Source: Nocardioides exalbidus (GTDB taxonomy: Bacteria; Actinomycetota; Actinomycetes; Propionibacteriales; Nocardioidaceae). Taken from it: a DNA stretch of 64,000 nucleotides. The notes under the pieces are model-generated. The model saw only the letters and a list, made by a program, of their open reading frames with translations, searched no databases and had not been told where the DNA came from. Shown here piece by piece: positions 44,116 through 53,803 of this stretch (position 1 is the first letter of the stretch; every line of letters starts with the position of its first letter). The DNA lies in NCBI RefSeq assembly GCF_900105585.1, contig NZ_FNRT01000002.1, forward strand, positions 1 through 64,000, read 5' to 3'. Made by a program: the position numbers and the translations under genes.

Positions 44116-44126
44116 TGGGCCGCGGG

Positions 44127-45125
44127 TCAGCAGGAGACGATCCGCCGCCAGGGCTTCACGACCTCCAGCGACCTCCCGTCGAGCGGGCGGGCCCGGAACT
44201 GGTCGATCGCGTCCTCCCAGCGCGGGTCGGCGGTGCCGGTGACGTACATCGAGGAGCCCTGGTCGGCGTAGACCAGGCCGTACCGCTTCATCGCCACCAC
44301 GATCGCCCTGGCCGCCCCGGTGTAGCCCTTCGTGGGGAACGACCTCCTGAGCCGGAAGCGCATGCCGTACGCCGGCAGGTTCCGCGCGGTGTTGCCGCTG
44401 GGGCCGCAGTGGCGGGCCGGCCAGGTGTAGGCGCTGCGGGCGCTCGGCAGGGTGAAGCGGAGCGCGTGGGTGATCCGGCCGGAGGCCGCCTCGTCGTAGG
44501 AGAGCAGCCCGGGCAGGATCGGCAGCCCGGCCGCGTCGGCGGACGTCCACCCCGCCGGCCGCAGCCGGGTGGAGGAGAGGTCCCAGCGGGCGGCGGACGC
44601 GGCCCGCCAGGCGACCACGTCGCCAGCCGCGTCGCGCACCCGCTCGGCGGCGTAGAGCTCGATGAGGTCGCAGGTGCCGCGCCGCACGGTCAGCACGTGA
44701 CGGTCGCCCTCGGCCGGGTCGGGGTCGCGCGTGCTGCCGCCCTCGATGAGCGCGTCGGCCGGCACGAAGACCGGGCCGCGGTCGCTCTCGTCGCGGTAGT
44801 CCTCGCCGCCGACGCCGAACTGCAGCGGCAGCAGCGGCTGTTCCTCGTCGACGACGTTGACCGGGATGCCGTAGTACTCCTCGGTCGTGCCGAGGTCGAG
44901 GTGCAGCTCGTGCCCGGCCGCCTGCGTGCCGACGATCGCCTGCGAGTGCCTCCACACCGGCCGCTGGTCGACCCGCTGGTTCCACGGGCTGCTCGCCGGG
45001 AACAGCTCGCACCCGCCGACCGCGTGCACCGGCGCCCGGCGCTCGGGTGCCTCCCCGGCGAGGACCGGCGACGACGCCGTGGCCGTCACGACGAGGGACA
45101 GGGTGAGGGCCGCGAACCTGCGCAT
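44127..45125 (-). CDS. secreted protein of unknown function
   Basis: The 332-residue protein has a cleavable signal (MRRFAALTLSLVVTATASS...VLAGEA), so it is exported. The mature part begins with CELFPASSPWNQRVDQRP, and carries ELHLDLGTTEEYYGIPVNVVD, AARWDLSSTRLRPAGWTSADAAGLPI and ARHCGPSGNTARNLPAYGMRFRL. Its Cys residues could pair outside the cell. Similar proteins occur in many Actinobacteria and some fungi without known activity; I cannot assign one. TAGCCT lies 6 bases before the ATG (leaderless). Confidence 0.7.
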   Translation of the reverse strand: MRRFAALTLSLVVTATASSPVLAGEAPERRAPVHAVGGCELFPASSPWNQRVDQRPVWRHSQAIVGTQAAGHELHLDLGTTEEYYGIPVNVVDEEQPLLPLQFGVGGEDYRDESDRGPVFVPADALIEGGSTRDPDPAEGDRHVLTVRRGTCDLIELYAAERVRDAAGDVVAWRAASAARWDLSSTRLRPAGWTSADAAGLPILPGLLSYDEAASGRITHALRFTLPSARSAYTWPARHCGPSGNTARNLPAYGMRFRLRRSFPTKGYTGAARAIVVAMKRYGLVYADQGSSMYVTGTADPRWEDAIDQFRARPLDGRSLEVVKPWRRIVSC

Positions 45126-45131
45126 CTGCCG

Positions 45132-45137
45132 AGGCTA
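45132..45137 (-). promoter_or_regulatory. -10 box of a leaderless promoter
   Basis: Minus-strand TAGCCT lies 6 bases before the ATG at 45125; it sits across the stop of the upstream GNAT gene. Confidence 0.45.
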
Positions 45138-46064
45138 GGGCTTCGCGGGGTCGGTGACGAGGTGCTCGGCCATGTCGACGACCGGCTCGTAGCCGAGGCC
45201 GGCATAGATCTTGTTCGACGTCGGGTTGGCGATGTCGGTGAACAGGCACATCCGGTGCCCGGCCTCGAGCCCGCGGCGGGTGAGCTCGCCGACGACGTAC
45301 GACGCGATGCCGCGGCCACGGTGCTCGCGGGGCGTGAAGACCGGCCCGATCCGCCCGACGCCGAAGGACGGTAGCCCGGACCCGGTCAGGTGCGCGACCG
45401 TGCCGTCCGGGAGCTCCCACAGCCACTCGACGCCCTCGCGGATCCGGACCAGGACGCTGTCGAGGGTGTTGTGCTCGCCCGAGCCCGGGTCCGGCTCGCG
45501 GCCGGCCTGCTCGTCGGCCTCCTCGTGGAAGGAGGTGAACCACGCGAGGACCAGCTCCGCGTCGTCCTCGGTGGCGAGGCGGAGCCGACCCTCCGGAGCG
45601 GGCGGGACCACGGCGGTCGTGCACTCCCAGAGCCGGGTCGCCTTGTCGGTCACCAGCTCGCCGCCGCCGAGCTCGGCGGTCGTCCGGGCGAGGACCTCCG
45701 CACCCGGCAGCGCGCCGTTGGCGCCGCCGAGGTGCTCGCCACGCTCGTGCACCGCGGTGGCGAGCAGCCGCGCGGCCGCCTCGGGCATCGGCATCGAGAA
45801 GGACGGGTACGGCCGGAACGGTGCGGTCCGCATCGCGGCGCTGACCGGCGTACCGGCGCCGTCGCGGACCACCACCCACCAGCGTTCGAAGGGTGCGTCG
45901 ACGTCCGCCCACGAGTCGATGCCGTCGGCGATCTCGCGCGCGGTGCGTTCGCTGACGCTGGCGATCACGCTGCCCAGCACGGGCTCGGCCGCGAGCACCT
46001 CACCGGCCTGGTCGAGGAAGGACTGCGGGGCGTCGAAGAACTCCAGCGTGTAGGCCTCTGTCAT
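45135..46064 (-). CDS. GNAT family N-acetyltransferase
   Basis: The 309-residue protein is built of a degenerate N-terminal half and a C-terminal GNAT domain: [23 protein letters not shown] holds the acetyl-CoA pyrophosphate loop (RGRGIA near residues 254-259) and [16 protein letters not shown] is the last helix-strand. Acceptor is unknown. The gene is divergent from valS with 78 bases between starts, and TAGCGT lies 6 bases before its ATG, so it is leaderless. The secreted-protein gene follows after 9 bases but has its own -10. Confidence 0.85.
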   Translation of the reverse strand: MTEAYTLEFFDAPQSFLDQAGEVLAAEPVLGSVIASVSERTAREIADGIDSWADVDAPFERWWVVVRDGAGTPVSAAMRTAPFRPYPSFSMPMPEAAARLLATAVHERGEHLGGANGALPGAEVLARTTAELGGGELVTDKATRLWECTTAVVPPAPEGRLRLATEDDAELVLAWFTSFHEEADEQAGREPDPGSGEHNTLDSVLVRIREGVEWLWELPDGTVAHLTGSGLPSFGVGRIGPVFTPREHRGRGIASYVVGELTRRGLEAGHRMCLFTDIANPTSNKIYAGLGYEPVVDMAEHLVTDPAKP

Positions 46065-46070
46065 GTCGTC

Positions 46071-46076
46071 ACGCTA
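46071..46076 (-). promoter_or_regulatory. -10 box of a leaderless promoter
   Basis: Minus-strand TAGCGT lies 6 bases before the GNAT ATG at 46064. Confidence 0.5.
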
Positions 46077-46129
46077 GGTCGCGCAGCGCGCACCTCGATA
46101 CTCGTTTTCGCAGGCAGGAGGCCCATCAA

Positions 46130-46135
46130 TAGACT
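46130..46135 (+). promoter_or_regulatory. -10 box of a leaderless valS promoter
   Basis: TAGACT lies 7 bases before the valS ATG at 46143. No T-box or other leader fits in the remaining 78-base gap. Confidence 0.55.
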
Positions 46136-46142
46136 TCACGGC

Positions 46143-48761
46143 ATGACTGAGAACCCCAGCACCCCGACCACGGATACGACGAGCACCGAGCCGCGTGCCG
46201 TCGTCGTACCCGAGCGTCCGGCGCTGGAGGGGCTGGAGGACAAGTGGTCGCAGGCGTGGGCCGCGAACGACACCTACGCCTTCGACCGCACGCAGCCGCG
46301 GGAGAACGTCTACTCGATCGACACTCCCCCGCCGACCGTCAGCGGCTCGCTGCACGTCGGCCACGTCTACTCCTACAGCCACACCGACCTGATCGCGCGC
46401 TACCAGCGCATGCAGGGCAAGGCCGTCTTCTACCCGATTGGCTGGGACGACAACGGCCTGCCGACCGAGCGTCGCGTCCAGAACTACTTCGGCGTCCGCT
46501 GCGACCCCGCCCTGCCCTACGACGCCGACTTCACCCCGCCGGAGAAGCCGGACCCGAAGAAGCAGGTCCCGATCAGCCGGCCCAACTTCATCGAGCTGTG
46601 CGAGCAGCTCGTCGTCGAGGACGAGAAGGCCTTCGAGGCGCTGTGGCGCCAGCTCGGCCTGTCGGTCCAGTGGAACCCGACCTACACGACGATCGGCGAC
46701 CACTCGCGCACCGTCAGCCAGCGCGCCTTCCTGCGCAACTTCGCCCGCGGCGAGGCGTACCTCTCCGAGGCACCGACCCTCTGGGACGTCACCTTCCAGA
46801 CCGCGGTCGCGCAGGCCGAGCTCGAGGCGCGCGACTACCCGGGCGCCTACCACCGCGTCGCGTTCCACCAGGCCGACGGCTCCCCGATCCACATCGAGAC
46901 GACCCGTCCGGAGCTGATCCCGAGCGTCGTCGCGCTCATCGCGCACCCCGACGACGAGCGCTACCAGGGCGTCTTCGGCACCACGGTCACCTCGCCGGTC
47001 TTCGGCGTCGAGATCCCGGTGCTCGCCCACCCCGCCGCCGAGCCCGACAAGGGCGCCGGCATCGCCATGTGCTGCACGTTCGGTGACCTCACCGACGTCA
47101 TGTGGTGGCGCGAGCTCGACCTGCCCGTCCGCACGGTCGTCGGCCGCGACGGGCGGCTCACCCGCGAGACGCCCGAGTGGCTCGCGGCCGACGCCGCCTC
47201 GACGGCCTACGCCGAGCTGGCCGGCAAGACGACCTTCTCCGCCCGCGAGGCGATGGTCGCCCTGCTCCGCGAGTCCGGCGACCTCGACGGCGAGCCCACG
47301 GCGACGCAGCGCATGGCGAACTTCTACGAGAAGGGCGACAAGCCCCTCGAGATCATCGCCACGCGCCAGTGGTACATCAAGAACGGCGGCCGCGACGCGG
47401 CGCTGCGCAAGGAGATGCTCGTCCGCGGCGAGGAGATCACCTGGATCCCCGCCCACATGAAGCACCGCTACGACAACTGGGTCGGCGGCCTCAACGGCGA
47501 CTGGCTGATCTCGCGCCAGCGGTTCTTCGGCATCCCGTTCCCGGTCTGGTACCCGCTCGACGCCGACGGCGAGCCCGACCACGCCCACCCGCTGATGCCG
47601 ACCGAGGACCAGCTCCCGATCGACCCGTCGACGCAGGCGCCGCAGGGCTACACCGAGGACCAGCGGGGCAAGCCCGGCGGCTTCATCGGCGACCCCGACG
47701 TGATGGACACGTGGGCGACCTCCTCGCTCACCCCGCAGATCGCGGGCCAGTGGGGCGTCGACGACGACCTCTTCTCCCGGGTCTTCCCGTTCGACCTCGC
47801 CACCCAGGCGCACGACATCATCCGCACCTGGCTGTTCTCCCGCGTCGTCCGCGCCGACTTCGAGCACCAGGTCGTGCCGTGGTCGCACGCGATGATCTCC
47901 GGGTTCATCGTCGACCCCGACCGCAAGAAGATGTCGAAGTCCAAGGGCAACGTCGTCGTCCCGACCGACATCCTCGACAAGTACGGCGCCGACGCCGTCC
48001 GCTGGCGTGCCGCGATCGGCCGTCCCGGCATGGACTCGCCCTTCGACGAGTCGCAGATGAAGGTCGGCCGCCGCCTGGCGATGAAGGTCCTCAACGCCTC
48101 GAAGTTCGTCCTCGGCAACGTCGGCGCCACCGAGCTCAGCCCGGCCGCGGTCAGCGCCCCGGTGGACTGCGCCCTGCTCGGCAGCCTCGAGGTCGTGGTC
48201 CGCAAGGCCACCGAGGCGTTCGACGCCTACGACTACACGACCGCGCTCGAGGTCACCGAGAAGTTCTTCTGGGAGTTCTGCGACGACTACCTCGAGCTGG
48301 TCAAGGAGCGTGCGTACGACACCGACGGCGGCGCCGGCACCGACTCGGCCCGCGCCACGCTCGCGATCGCGCTCCACGTCCAGCTCCGGCTGCTCGCGCC
48401 GTTCCTCCCCTACGCGACCGAAGAGGTCTGGTCGTGGTGGCAGGACGGCTCGATCCACCACAGCCCGTGGCCGACCGCGGCCGACCTCGGCTCCGCGGCC
48501 GCGTCGCAGCCGCTCGTCCTCGACGCCGTCGCCGCCGCCCTCACCGGCATCCGCGGCGCCAAGTCGCAGGCGAAGGCCAAGATGCGCGCCCCGCTCTCCC
48601 GCGTGGTGATCACCGGCCCGACCCTGCTCGTCGAGGGTGCCCAGCAGGCCTCCGACGACCTCCGCGCCGTCGGCACCATCGTCGGCGACCTCGAGTTCGT
48701 CGCCGACGACCAGGCCAGGGAGCTCTCGGTCACCGCCGAGCTCGCGCCCACCGAGGACTGA
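46143..48761 (+). CDS. valS: valyl-tRNA synthetase
   Basis: This 872-residue class I synthetase charges tRNA-Val. The HIGH motif appears as [10 protein letters not shown] near residues 73-82 and KMSKSKGN lies near 598-605, preceded by the typical [13 protein letters not shown] and [14 protein letters not shown]. The editing CP1 region ([20 protein letters not shown]) is present. It is shorter than E. coli ValS and has little of the C-terminal coiled coil. It lies opposite to clpX and folC, which usually share its direction. The ATG has TAGACT 7 bases upstream; a longer frame reaching 45390 runs through the GNAT gene and is not real. Confidence 0.96.
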   Translation: MTENPSTPTTDTTSTEPRAVVVPERPALEGLEDKWSQAWAANDTYAFDRTQPRENVYSIDTPPPTVSGSLHVGHVYSYSHTDLIARYQRMQGKAVFYPIGWDDNGLPTERRVQNYFGVRCDPALPYDADFTPPEKPDPKKQVPISRPNFIELCEQLVVEDEKAFEALWRQLGLSVQWNPTYTTIGDHSRTVSQRAFLRNFARGEAYLSEAPTLWDVTFQTAVAQAELEARDYPGAYHRVAFHQADGSPIHIETTRPELIPSVVALIAHPDDERYQGVFGTTVTSPVFGVEIPVLAHPAAEPDKGAGIAMCCTFGDLTDVMWWRELDLPVRTVVGRDGRLTRETPEWLAADAASTAYAELAGKTTFSAREAMVALLRESGDLDGEPTATQRMANFYEKGDKPLEIIATRQWYIKNGGRDAALRKEMLVRGEEITWIPAHMKHRYDNWVGGLNGDWLISRQRFFGIPFPVWYPLDADGEPDHAHPLMPTEDQLPIDPSTQAPQGYTEDQRGKPGGFIGDPDVMDTWATSSLTPQIAGQWGVDDDLFSRVFPFDLATQAHDIIRTWLFSRVVRADFEHQVVPWSHAMISGFIVDPDRKKMSKSKGNVVVPTDILDKYGADAVRWRAAIGRPGMDSPFDESQMKVGRRLAMKVLNASKFVLGNVGATELSPAAVSAPVDCALLGSLEVVVRKATEAFDAYDYTTALEVTEKFFWEFCDDYLELVKERAYDTDGGAGTDSARATLAIALHVQLRLLAPFLPYATEEVWSWWQDGSIHHSPWPTAADLGSAAASQPLVLDAVAAALTGIRGAKSQAKAKMRAPLSRVVITGPTLLVEGAQQASDDLRAVGTIVGDLEFVADDQARELSVTAELAPTED

Positions 48762-48770
48762 CGCCCGCCG

Positions 48771-48810
48771 GAACCCCCTCGCGCCCCCGGAGCGGTTCGT
48801 GAGGGGGTTC
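48771..48810 (+). terminator. valS terminator hairpin
   Basis: GAACCCCCTC (48771-48780) pairs exactly with GAGGGGGTTC (48801-48810) around a 20-base loop, starting 9 bases after the valS stop. Only a short TT follows, so efficiency may depend on other factors. Confidence 0.7.
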
Positions 48811-48888
48811 TTGCACACCGGAACGCCCCTCAGCCACCGCTCGCGAGCGCGCCGGCCTACTCAGGCGGCGGGCGGAGGGCGGGCCGGC

Positions 48889-48907
48889 GGGCGGGCGGGC
48901 GGGCGGG
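48889..48907 (+). repeat. G-quadruplex-like GGGC run
   Basis: Five GGG triplets separated by single C residues lie at 48889-48907, the densest possible G-quadruplex pattern, with C-rich i-motif potential on the other strand. It is in non-coding DNA between valS and clpX. Confidence 0.65.
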
Positions 48908-49039
48908 CGGTGAGTGAGCCACATGTCGCACGGCGGGAAGGTGGTTCACGCACCGCCCACGCGGCGAGTCGGGTACGACACGCGGGCCGGCGGTGTCGTA
49001 CCCACGTCGGAGCGGCCAGGAATGTGGCTCACTCACCGC
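48907..49039. repeat. cluster of inverted repeats in the valS-clpX gap
   Basis: An 18-base arm at 48907-48924 is perfectly complementary to 49022-49039. A third near-copy at 48941-48956 pairs with 48907-48922 at 14 of 16 positions. Between them 48971-48981 (GGGTACGACAC) pairs exactly with 48993-49003. The three 16-base copies and the internal hairpin can fold in alternative ways. No coding function is evident. Confidence 0.8.
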
Positions 49040-49129
49040 TCGAGCAGCGGGGGTACGGCGTCGGGCGCGCCACTGACCGCCGTCGACACTGGCCCCCACG
49101 CCCGGGTCGACGACGGTCTGCAGCCGCGC

Positions 49130-49222
49130 TCAGCTTGCGCCGAAGGCGAAGACCATCAGCACGACGCAGAGGAGTGCCACGAGCGCGAACCCGACGAAGG
49201 GTCGCTTCGAGCCACTGCCCAT
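49130..49222 (-). CDS. 30-residue single-helix membrane microprotein
   Basis: A short frame encodes MGSGSKRPFVGF followed by a hydrophobic helix, ALVALLCVVLMVFAFGAS. The positive residues before the helix predict an N-in, C-out membrane peptide. A GGCGGAACC stretch before the ATG is a weak ribosome binding site. It lies upstream of clpX on the opposite side of its stop, in otherwise gene-free DNA. I recognise no family. The clean hydrophobic pattern in a gap favours a real gene, but chance is possible. Confidence 0.5.
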   Translation of the reverse strand: MGSGSKRPFVGFALVALLCVVLMVFAFGAS

Positions 49223-49310
49223 TGGTTCCGCCCACATGACAACTAGACGGGCCACTCACCCGGGCATGACGTGACTTCCGGAACTTTCTCCAGAAGTTGT
49301 CTGGACCGGG

Positions 49311-50591
<1,281 letters not shown>

Positions 50592-50657
50592 GAGTCGTGT
50601 CCTCCAGTCTTGCCGGGCGAGGGTCCCGGTATCTCACAACGGGCCTCACGACGGTAC

Positions 50658-50691
50658 CCCGTGCCGGCCCCGGGTGGGGGCCGGACACGGG
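50658..50691 (-). terminator. hairpin between clpP2 and clpX
   Basis: CCCGTG and CCGGCCCC (50658-50671) pair with GGGGCCGG and CACGGG (50677-50691) with one bulged base. No T-run follows on the minus strand. It may reduce read-through from clpP1P2 into clpX or act as a processing site. Confidence 0.55.
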
Positions 50692-50731
50692 ATGTCGCGA
50701 GACTTGATGGTCATGCGGAGCGGTCCGGTCC

Positions 50732-51340
50732 TCAGACGAGGGCCGGCACGCCCTTACGGGACTCGATCACGGCGTCGATGAGGCCGTAGTCGACTGCCTG
50801 CTGCGCGGTGAGGATCTTGTCGCGCTCGATGTCGGCGCTGACCTCCTCGACCGTCTTGCCGCTCGAGTCGGCGATCATCTGCTCGAGGAGCTCGCGCATG
50901 CGCAGGATCTCGTTGGCCTGGATCTCGATGTCGGAGGTCTGGCCGAACGTGCCCTCGGTGTAGGGCTGGTGGATCAGGATGCGGCTGTTGGGCAGCGCCA
51001 TCCGCTTTCCCTTGGCGCCGGCGCCCAGCAGGATCGCGGCCGCGGAGGCGGCCTGGCCCAGGCACACGGTCTGCACGTCGGGCTTGATGAACCGCATCGT
51101 GTCGTAGATCGCGGTCAGCGCCGTGAACGAGCCGCCGGGGCTGTTGATGTAGATGCTGATGTCGGTGTCGGGGTTCATCGTCTCCAGGCACATCAGCTGG
51201 GCGATGACCGCGTTGGCCACGTCGTCGCTGATCGGGGTGCCGAGGTAGATGATCCGCTCCTCGAAGAGCTTCGCGTAGGGGTCGATCCGACGGAAGCCGT
51301 AGGAGGTGCGCTCTTCCCACTGCGGGATGTAGTAGTTCAT
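50732..51340 (-). CDS. clpP2: ATP-dependent Clp protease subunit ClpP2
   Basis: The 202-residue serine protease has INSPGGSFTALTAIYD, catalytic Ser99 in LGQAASAAA, His124 in ILIHQP and the Asp in DIERDKILTA. It resembles the actinobacterial ClpP2, which forms a mixed tetradecamer with ClpP1 and docks ClpX. Its start lies 3 bases after the clpP1 stop, so the two are made together. Confidence 0.95.
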   Translation of the reverse strand: MNYYIPQWEERTSYGFRRIDPYAKLFEERIIYLGTPISDDVANAVIAQLMCLETMNPDTDISIYINSPGGSFTALTAIYDTMRFIKPDVQTVCLGQAASAAAILLGAGAKGKRMALPNSRILIHQPYTEGTFGQTSDIEIQANEILRMRELLEQMIADSSGKTVEEVSADIERDKILTAQQAVDYGLIDAVIESRKGVPALV

Positions 51341-51343
51341 GTG

Positions 51344-52000
51344 TCAGTCCTCCTGCTTCGATCCGGCCTGTCGGGCCGGGCGACCTTCGTCAGCGGCCTC
51401 GCGGGCGCTCGTGATGACCTTGTCGACCAGGCCGTACTCGAGGGCCTGGTCGGCGGTGAACCAGCGGTCGCGGTCGGCGTCGGTCACGACCTGCTCGACC
51501 GTCTGGCCGGTGTGCTCGGCGATGAGGTCGAGCAGCACCTTCTTGATGTGCAGCGACTGCTGCGCCTGGATCTTGATGTCGGAGGCGGAGCCGCCCATGC
51601 CGGACGAGGGCTGGTGCATCATGATCCGCGCGTGGGGCAGGGCGTAGCGCTTGCCCTTCGTGCCGGCGCAGAGCAGGAACTGGCCCATCGAGGCCGCCAG
51701 GCCCATGCCGACGGTCGCCACGTCGTTGGGGATGTAGTTCATCGTGTCGTAGATCGCCATGCCGGCGTCCACGGAGCCACCGGGGCTGTTGATGTGGAGG
51801 AAGATGTCGGCCTCCGGGTCCTCGGCGGAGAGCAGCAGGAGCTGGGCGCAGATCGCGTTGGCGTTCTGGTCGCGCACCTCCGAGCCGAGGAAGACGATGC
51901 GCTCACGGAGGAGGCGCTGGTAGATGTGGTCGTCGAGGCCATACATCCCACCGGCGCCGTTCATCTCGGGCGAGAGGGCTGGGCTGGAGTTCTGGTTCAC
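51344..52000 (-). CDS. clpP1: ATP-dependent Clp protease subunit ClpP1
   Basis: The 218-residue protease has [18 protein letters not shown], Ser104 in GLAASMGQF, His129 in [12 protein letters not shown] and Asp in TDADRDRWF, the ClpP1 pattern. I chose GTG 52000 because TAGTGT lies 7 bases before it, a leaderless arrangement; ATG 51964 is an alternative. It heads clpP1-clpP2, with clpX beyond a hairpin. tig, usually directly upstream, is 3.5 kb away behind accessory genes. Confidence 0.95.
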   Translation of the reverse strand: MNQNSSPALSPEMNGAGGMYGLDDHIYQRLLRERIVFLGSEVRDQNANAICAQLLLLSAEDPEADIFLHINSPGGSVDAGMAIYDTMNYIPNDVATVGMGLAASMGQFLLCAGTKGKRYALPHARIMMHQPSSGMGGSASDIKIQAQQSLHIKKVLLDLIAEHTGQTVEQVVTDADRDRWFTADQALEYGLVDKVITSAREAADEGRPARQAGSKQED

Positions 52001-52007
52001 GCTGGCG

Positions 52008-52013
52008 ACACTA
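52008..52013 (-). promoter_or_regulatory. -10 box of a leaderless clpP1 promoter
   Basis: Minus-strand TAGTGT lies 7 bases before the GTG at 52000. No ClgR-type palindrome was identified with confidence. Confidence 0.5.
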
Positions 52014-52122
52014 GCCGGAAGGTCGGACACATCCACGCGCAAACCCACCCTGTTCGCCCACAGCGGATTCGCGGGCGGGAGCGGGACGAGTCGGCGTACG
52101 ACCGCTGCCGCCGGGTCGCGGC

Positions 52123-52548
52123 TCAGCCGAGGGCGACCTGCTCGAGCACCTCGCGGAACACCCGGTAGCGCTCGACCCCGACCCGCGCGACCCACGCCTC
52201 GTCGCAGGCGGCGAGCACGGCGTTCGACCGGTCCAGCGCCTGCTGCCCCGCCGCCGTGAGGCGTACGACCTTGGCGCGCGCGTCGTGCTCGGCGACCGTG
52301 ACCTCGGCCATCCCGAGCGCGGCGAGCTGGCGCACGAACTGGCCGCAACCCTGGGTGGTCATGTCGACGCACTCGGCGAGCTCGCTGATGGTGATGCCCT
52401 CCGGCGGCAGCCACTCCAGCACCCGCAGCTGCGAGGGGCGCAGCTCGGGGGCGTCCTCGGCGAGCCGAGCGCGGAGCTGGTCGAAGACCATGCCCATCAG
52501 CATCGGAAGGTGCGGCTCGGCGGCCGGGAGCCTCTTGACACCAGTCAT
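52123..52548 (-). CDS. MarR-family transcriptional regulator
   Basis: The 141-residue protein has the winged-helix layout of Mar[41 protein letters not shown] (recognition helix near 65-75), then the wing [24 protein letters not shown]. It would dimerise and bind an inverted or repeated site, released by a small ligand. It is divergent from the phosphotransferase gene, with only 24 bases between start codons and a direct repeat over both, so it likely represses itself and that gene. Confidence 0.88.
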   Translation of the reverse strand: MTGVKRLPAAEPHLPMLMGMVFDQLRARLAEDAPELRPSQLRVLEWLPPEGITISELAECVDMTTQGCGQFVRQLAALGMAEVTVAEHDARAKVVRLTAAGQQALDRSNAVLAACDEAWVARVGVERYRVFREVLEQVALG

Positions 52549-52585
52549 GAAAGCAACTTACCTTTTCGGATCATGAAAGCAACTT
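52545..52585. promoter_or_regulatory. direct repeat spanning divergent starts, probable MarR operator
   Basis: TCATGAAAGCAACTT occurs exactly at 52545-52559 and 52571-52585, 26 bases apart. The first copy covers the MarR start codon, the second the phosphotransferase start codon. Each includes the half-site TGAAAGCAA. Repressor binding here would block initiation in both directions. Confidence 0.65.
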
Positions 52586-53718
52586 TCGCACCTCCGCCGG
52601 GCGCGGCGCGGCGTGAGCTGCTGGGGGACGACGACGTCACCGACGCCGAGCTCGAGTCGATGGTCGCCGACCTCTGGGGCGTCGGGTCGGTGACGCTGCT
52701 CGACTCCTGCGCCGAGCGCGTGGCCTACGACGTGCCGTCCATCCTCACCGGCGCGCGCACCTGGGTGCGCGGACACGCCGACGCCGGCGACGGGCCCCGG
52801 CCCTTCACGCTCTTCGTCAAGCGCGTGCACAGCTGGCGCCACGCCCCCGAGTTCGTCCACGTCCCCGTGGAGATCAGCGAGTGGGCGGCCGCCTCCGTGC
52901 CGTGGCGGGCCGAGCCCCTGCTCTACGCCTCCGACCTGGCCGCCCGACTCCCCGACGGGCTCACCATGCCGCGCGGGCTGCGCGTCGTCGAGCACCCCGA
53001 CGACACCGCCGTCGTGTGGATCGAGGCGGTCGAGTGCGACCCCGTGCCCTGGACGTACGACGACAGCGTCCGCGCCGCCCACCTGCTCGGACGGCTCTCG
53101 GCCAGCGCCGCGGTCGAGCCGCTCGGGGCGATCGACCCGCAGCCCTGGCACATCGAGAACTTCGTCGCCGGACGGCTGGCCTTCACCGTCCTGCCCGGCC
53201 TGCACGACGACGGCACGTGGCGGCACCCGGCGATCGCCACCCATTTCGGCGAGCTGCGCGACGGCCTGACGGCGACCGCGCATCGCCTCGACGCGCTCGC
53301 CCACGAGTTCGCCTCCTCACGCCACCTGACCTCGCACGGCGACGCATGCCCGAACAACCTGCTGCGCCGCGAGGGCGACCCCGGCTTCACGCTGATCGAC
53401 TTCGGCTTCTGGCGTCCCCAGCCCGTCGGCTTCGACCTGTCCCAGCTGCTCGTCGGCGACATCCAGCTCGGCCGCCAGGACGTCGCCGACCTGCCCGGGC
53501 GCGCCGCGGCCTGCGTCGAGTCGTACGCCGCCGGGCTCGCCGACGAGGGGCTCGACGTCCCCCCGGCCGAGGTCCGGCGGGCCCACGCCGTCAGCCTCAT
53601 GCTGTTCAACGGGCTGCCGAGCCTCCCCCTCGACCTCGGCGACGAGGAGATGGCCCGCCAGCGCGCGGGCATCGCCCGCTACGCGCTCGACGTCCTCGCG
53701 GACACCGAGCCGACCTGA
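52573..53718 (+). CDS. phosphotransferase (APH/choline kinase fold)
   Basis: The 381-residue protein has the kinase-like motifs LTSHGDACPNNLL (catalytic Asp and Asn near 254-261) and TLIDFGFWRPQPVGFD (metal-binding Asp), typical of aminoglycoside phosphotransferase/choline kinase folds. The N-terminal ATP loop is weak; TLFVKRVHSW may supply the Lys. Substrate is unknown and resistance should not be assumed. It starts at ATG 52573 inside a direct repeat shared with the divergent MarR gene, which probably controls it by sensing a related compound. Confidence 0.8.
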   Translation: MKATFAPPPGAARRELLGDDDVTDAELESMVADLWGVGSVTLLDSCAERVAYDVPSILTGARTWVRGHADAGDGPRPFTLFVKRVHSWRHAPEFVHVPVEISEWAAASVPWRAEPLLYASDLAARLPDGLTMPRGLRVVEHPDDTAVVWIEAVECDPVPWTYDDSVRAAHLLGRLSASAAVEPLGAIDPQPWHIENFVAGRLAFTVLPGLHDDGTWRHPAIATHFGELRDGLTATAHRLDALAHEFASSRHLTSHGDACPNNLLRREGDPGFTLIDFGFWRPQPVGFDLSQLLVGDIQLGRQDVADLPGRAAACVESYAAGLADEGLDVPPAEVRRAHAVSLMLFNGLPSLPLDLGDEEMARQRAGIARYALDVLADTEPT

Positions 53719-53744
53719 GCCGACCTGCGCCGACCTGAGCGGCG

Positions 53745-53783
53745 CGCTCGGCCCTGAGTCTCCTGGAGACTCACGACCGAGCG
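53745..53783. terminator. bidirectional terminator between convergent genes
   Basis: CGCTCGG (53745-53751) pairs with CCGAGCG (53777-53783), and TGAGTCT (53755-53761) with AGACTCA (53767-53773), in a two-part stem. It lies between the convergent phosphotransferase and secreted-protein genes. Confidence 0.65.
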
Positions 53784-53803
53784 AGGCGCGGACCGGGCGC
53801 GGA

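Noticed and set aside
46074..48818. A 914-codon minus-strand open frame
   Set aside because: It is fully antisense to valS, whose HIGH and KMSKS motifs are intact.
48914..49246. A 110-codon plus-strand frame in the valS-clpX gap
   Set aside because: It runs through the inverted repeats, has no ribosome binding site or family pattern, and overlaps the better microprotein candidate on the other strand.
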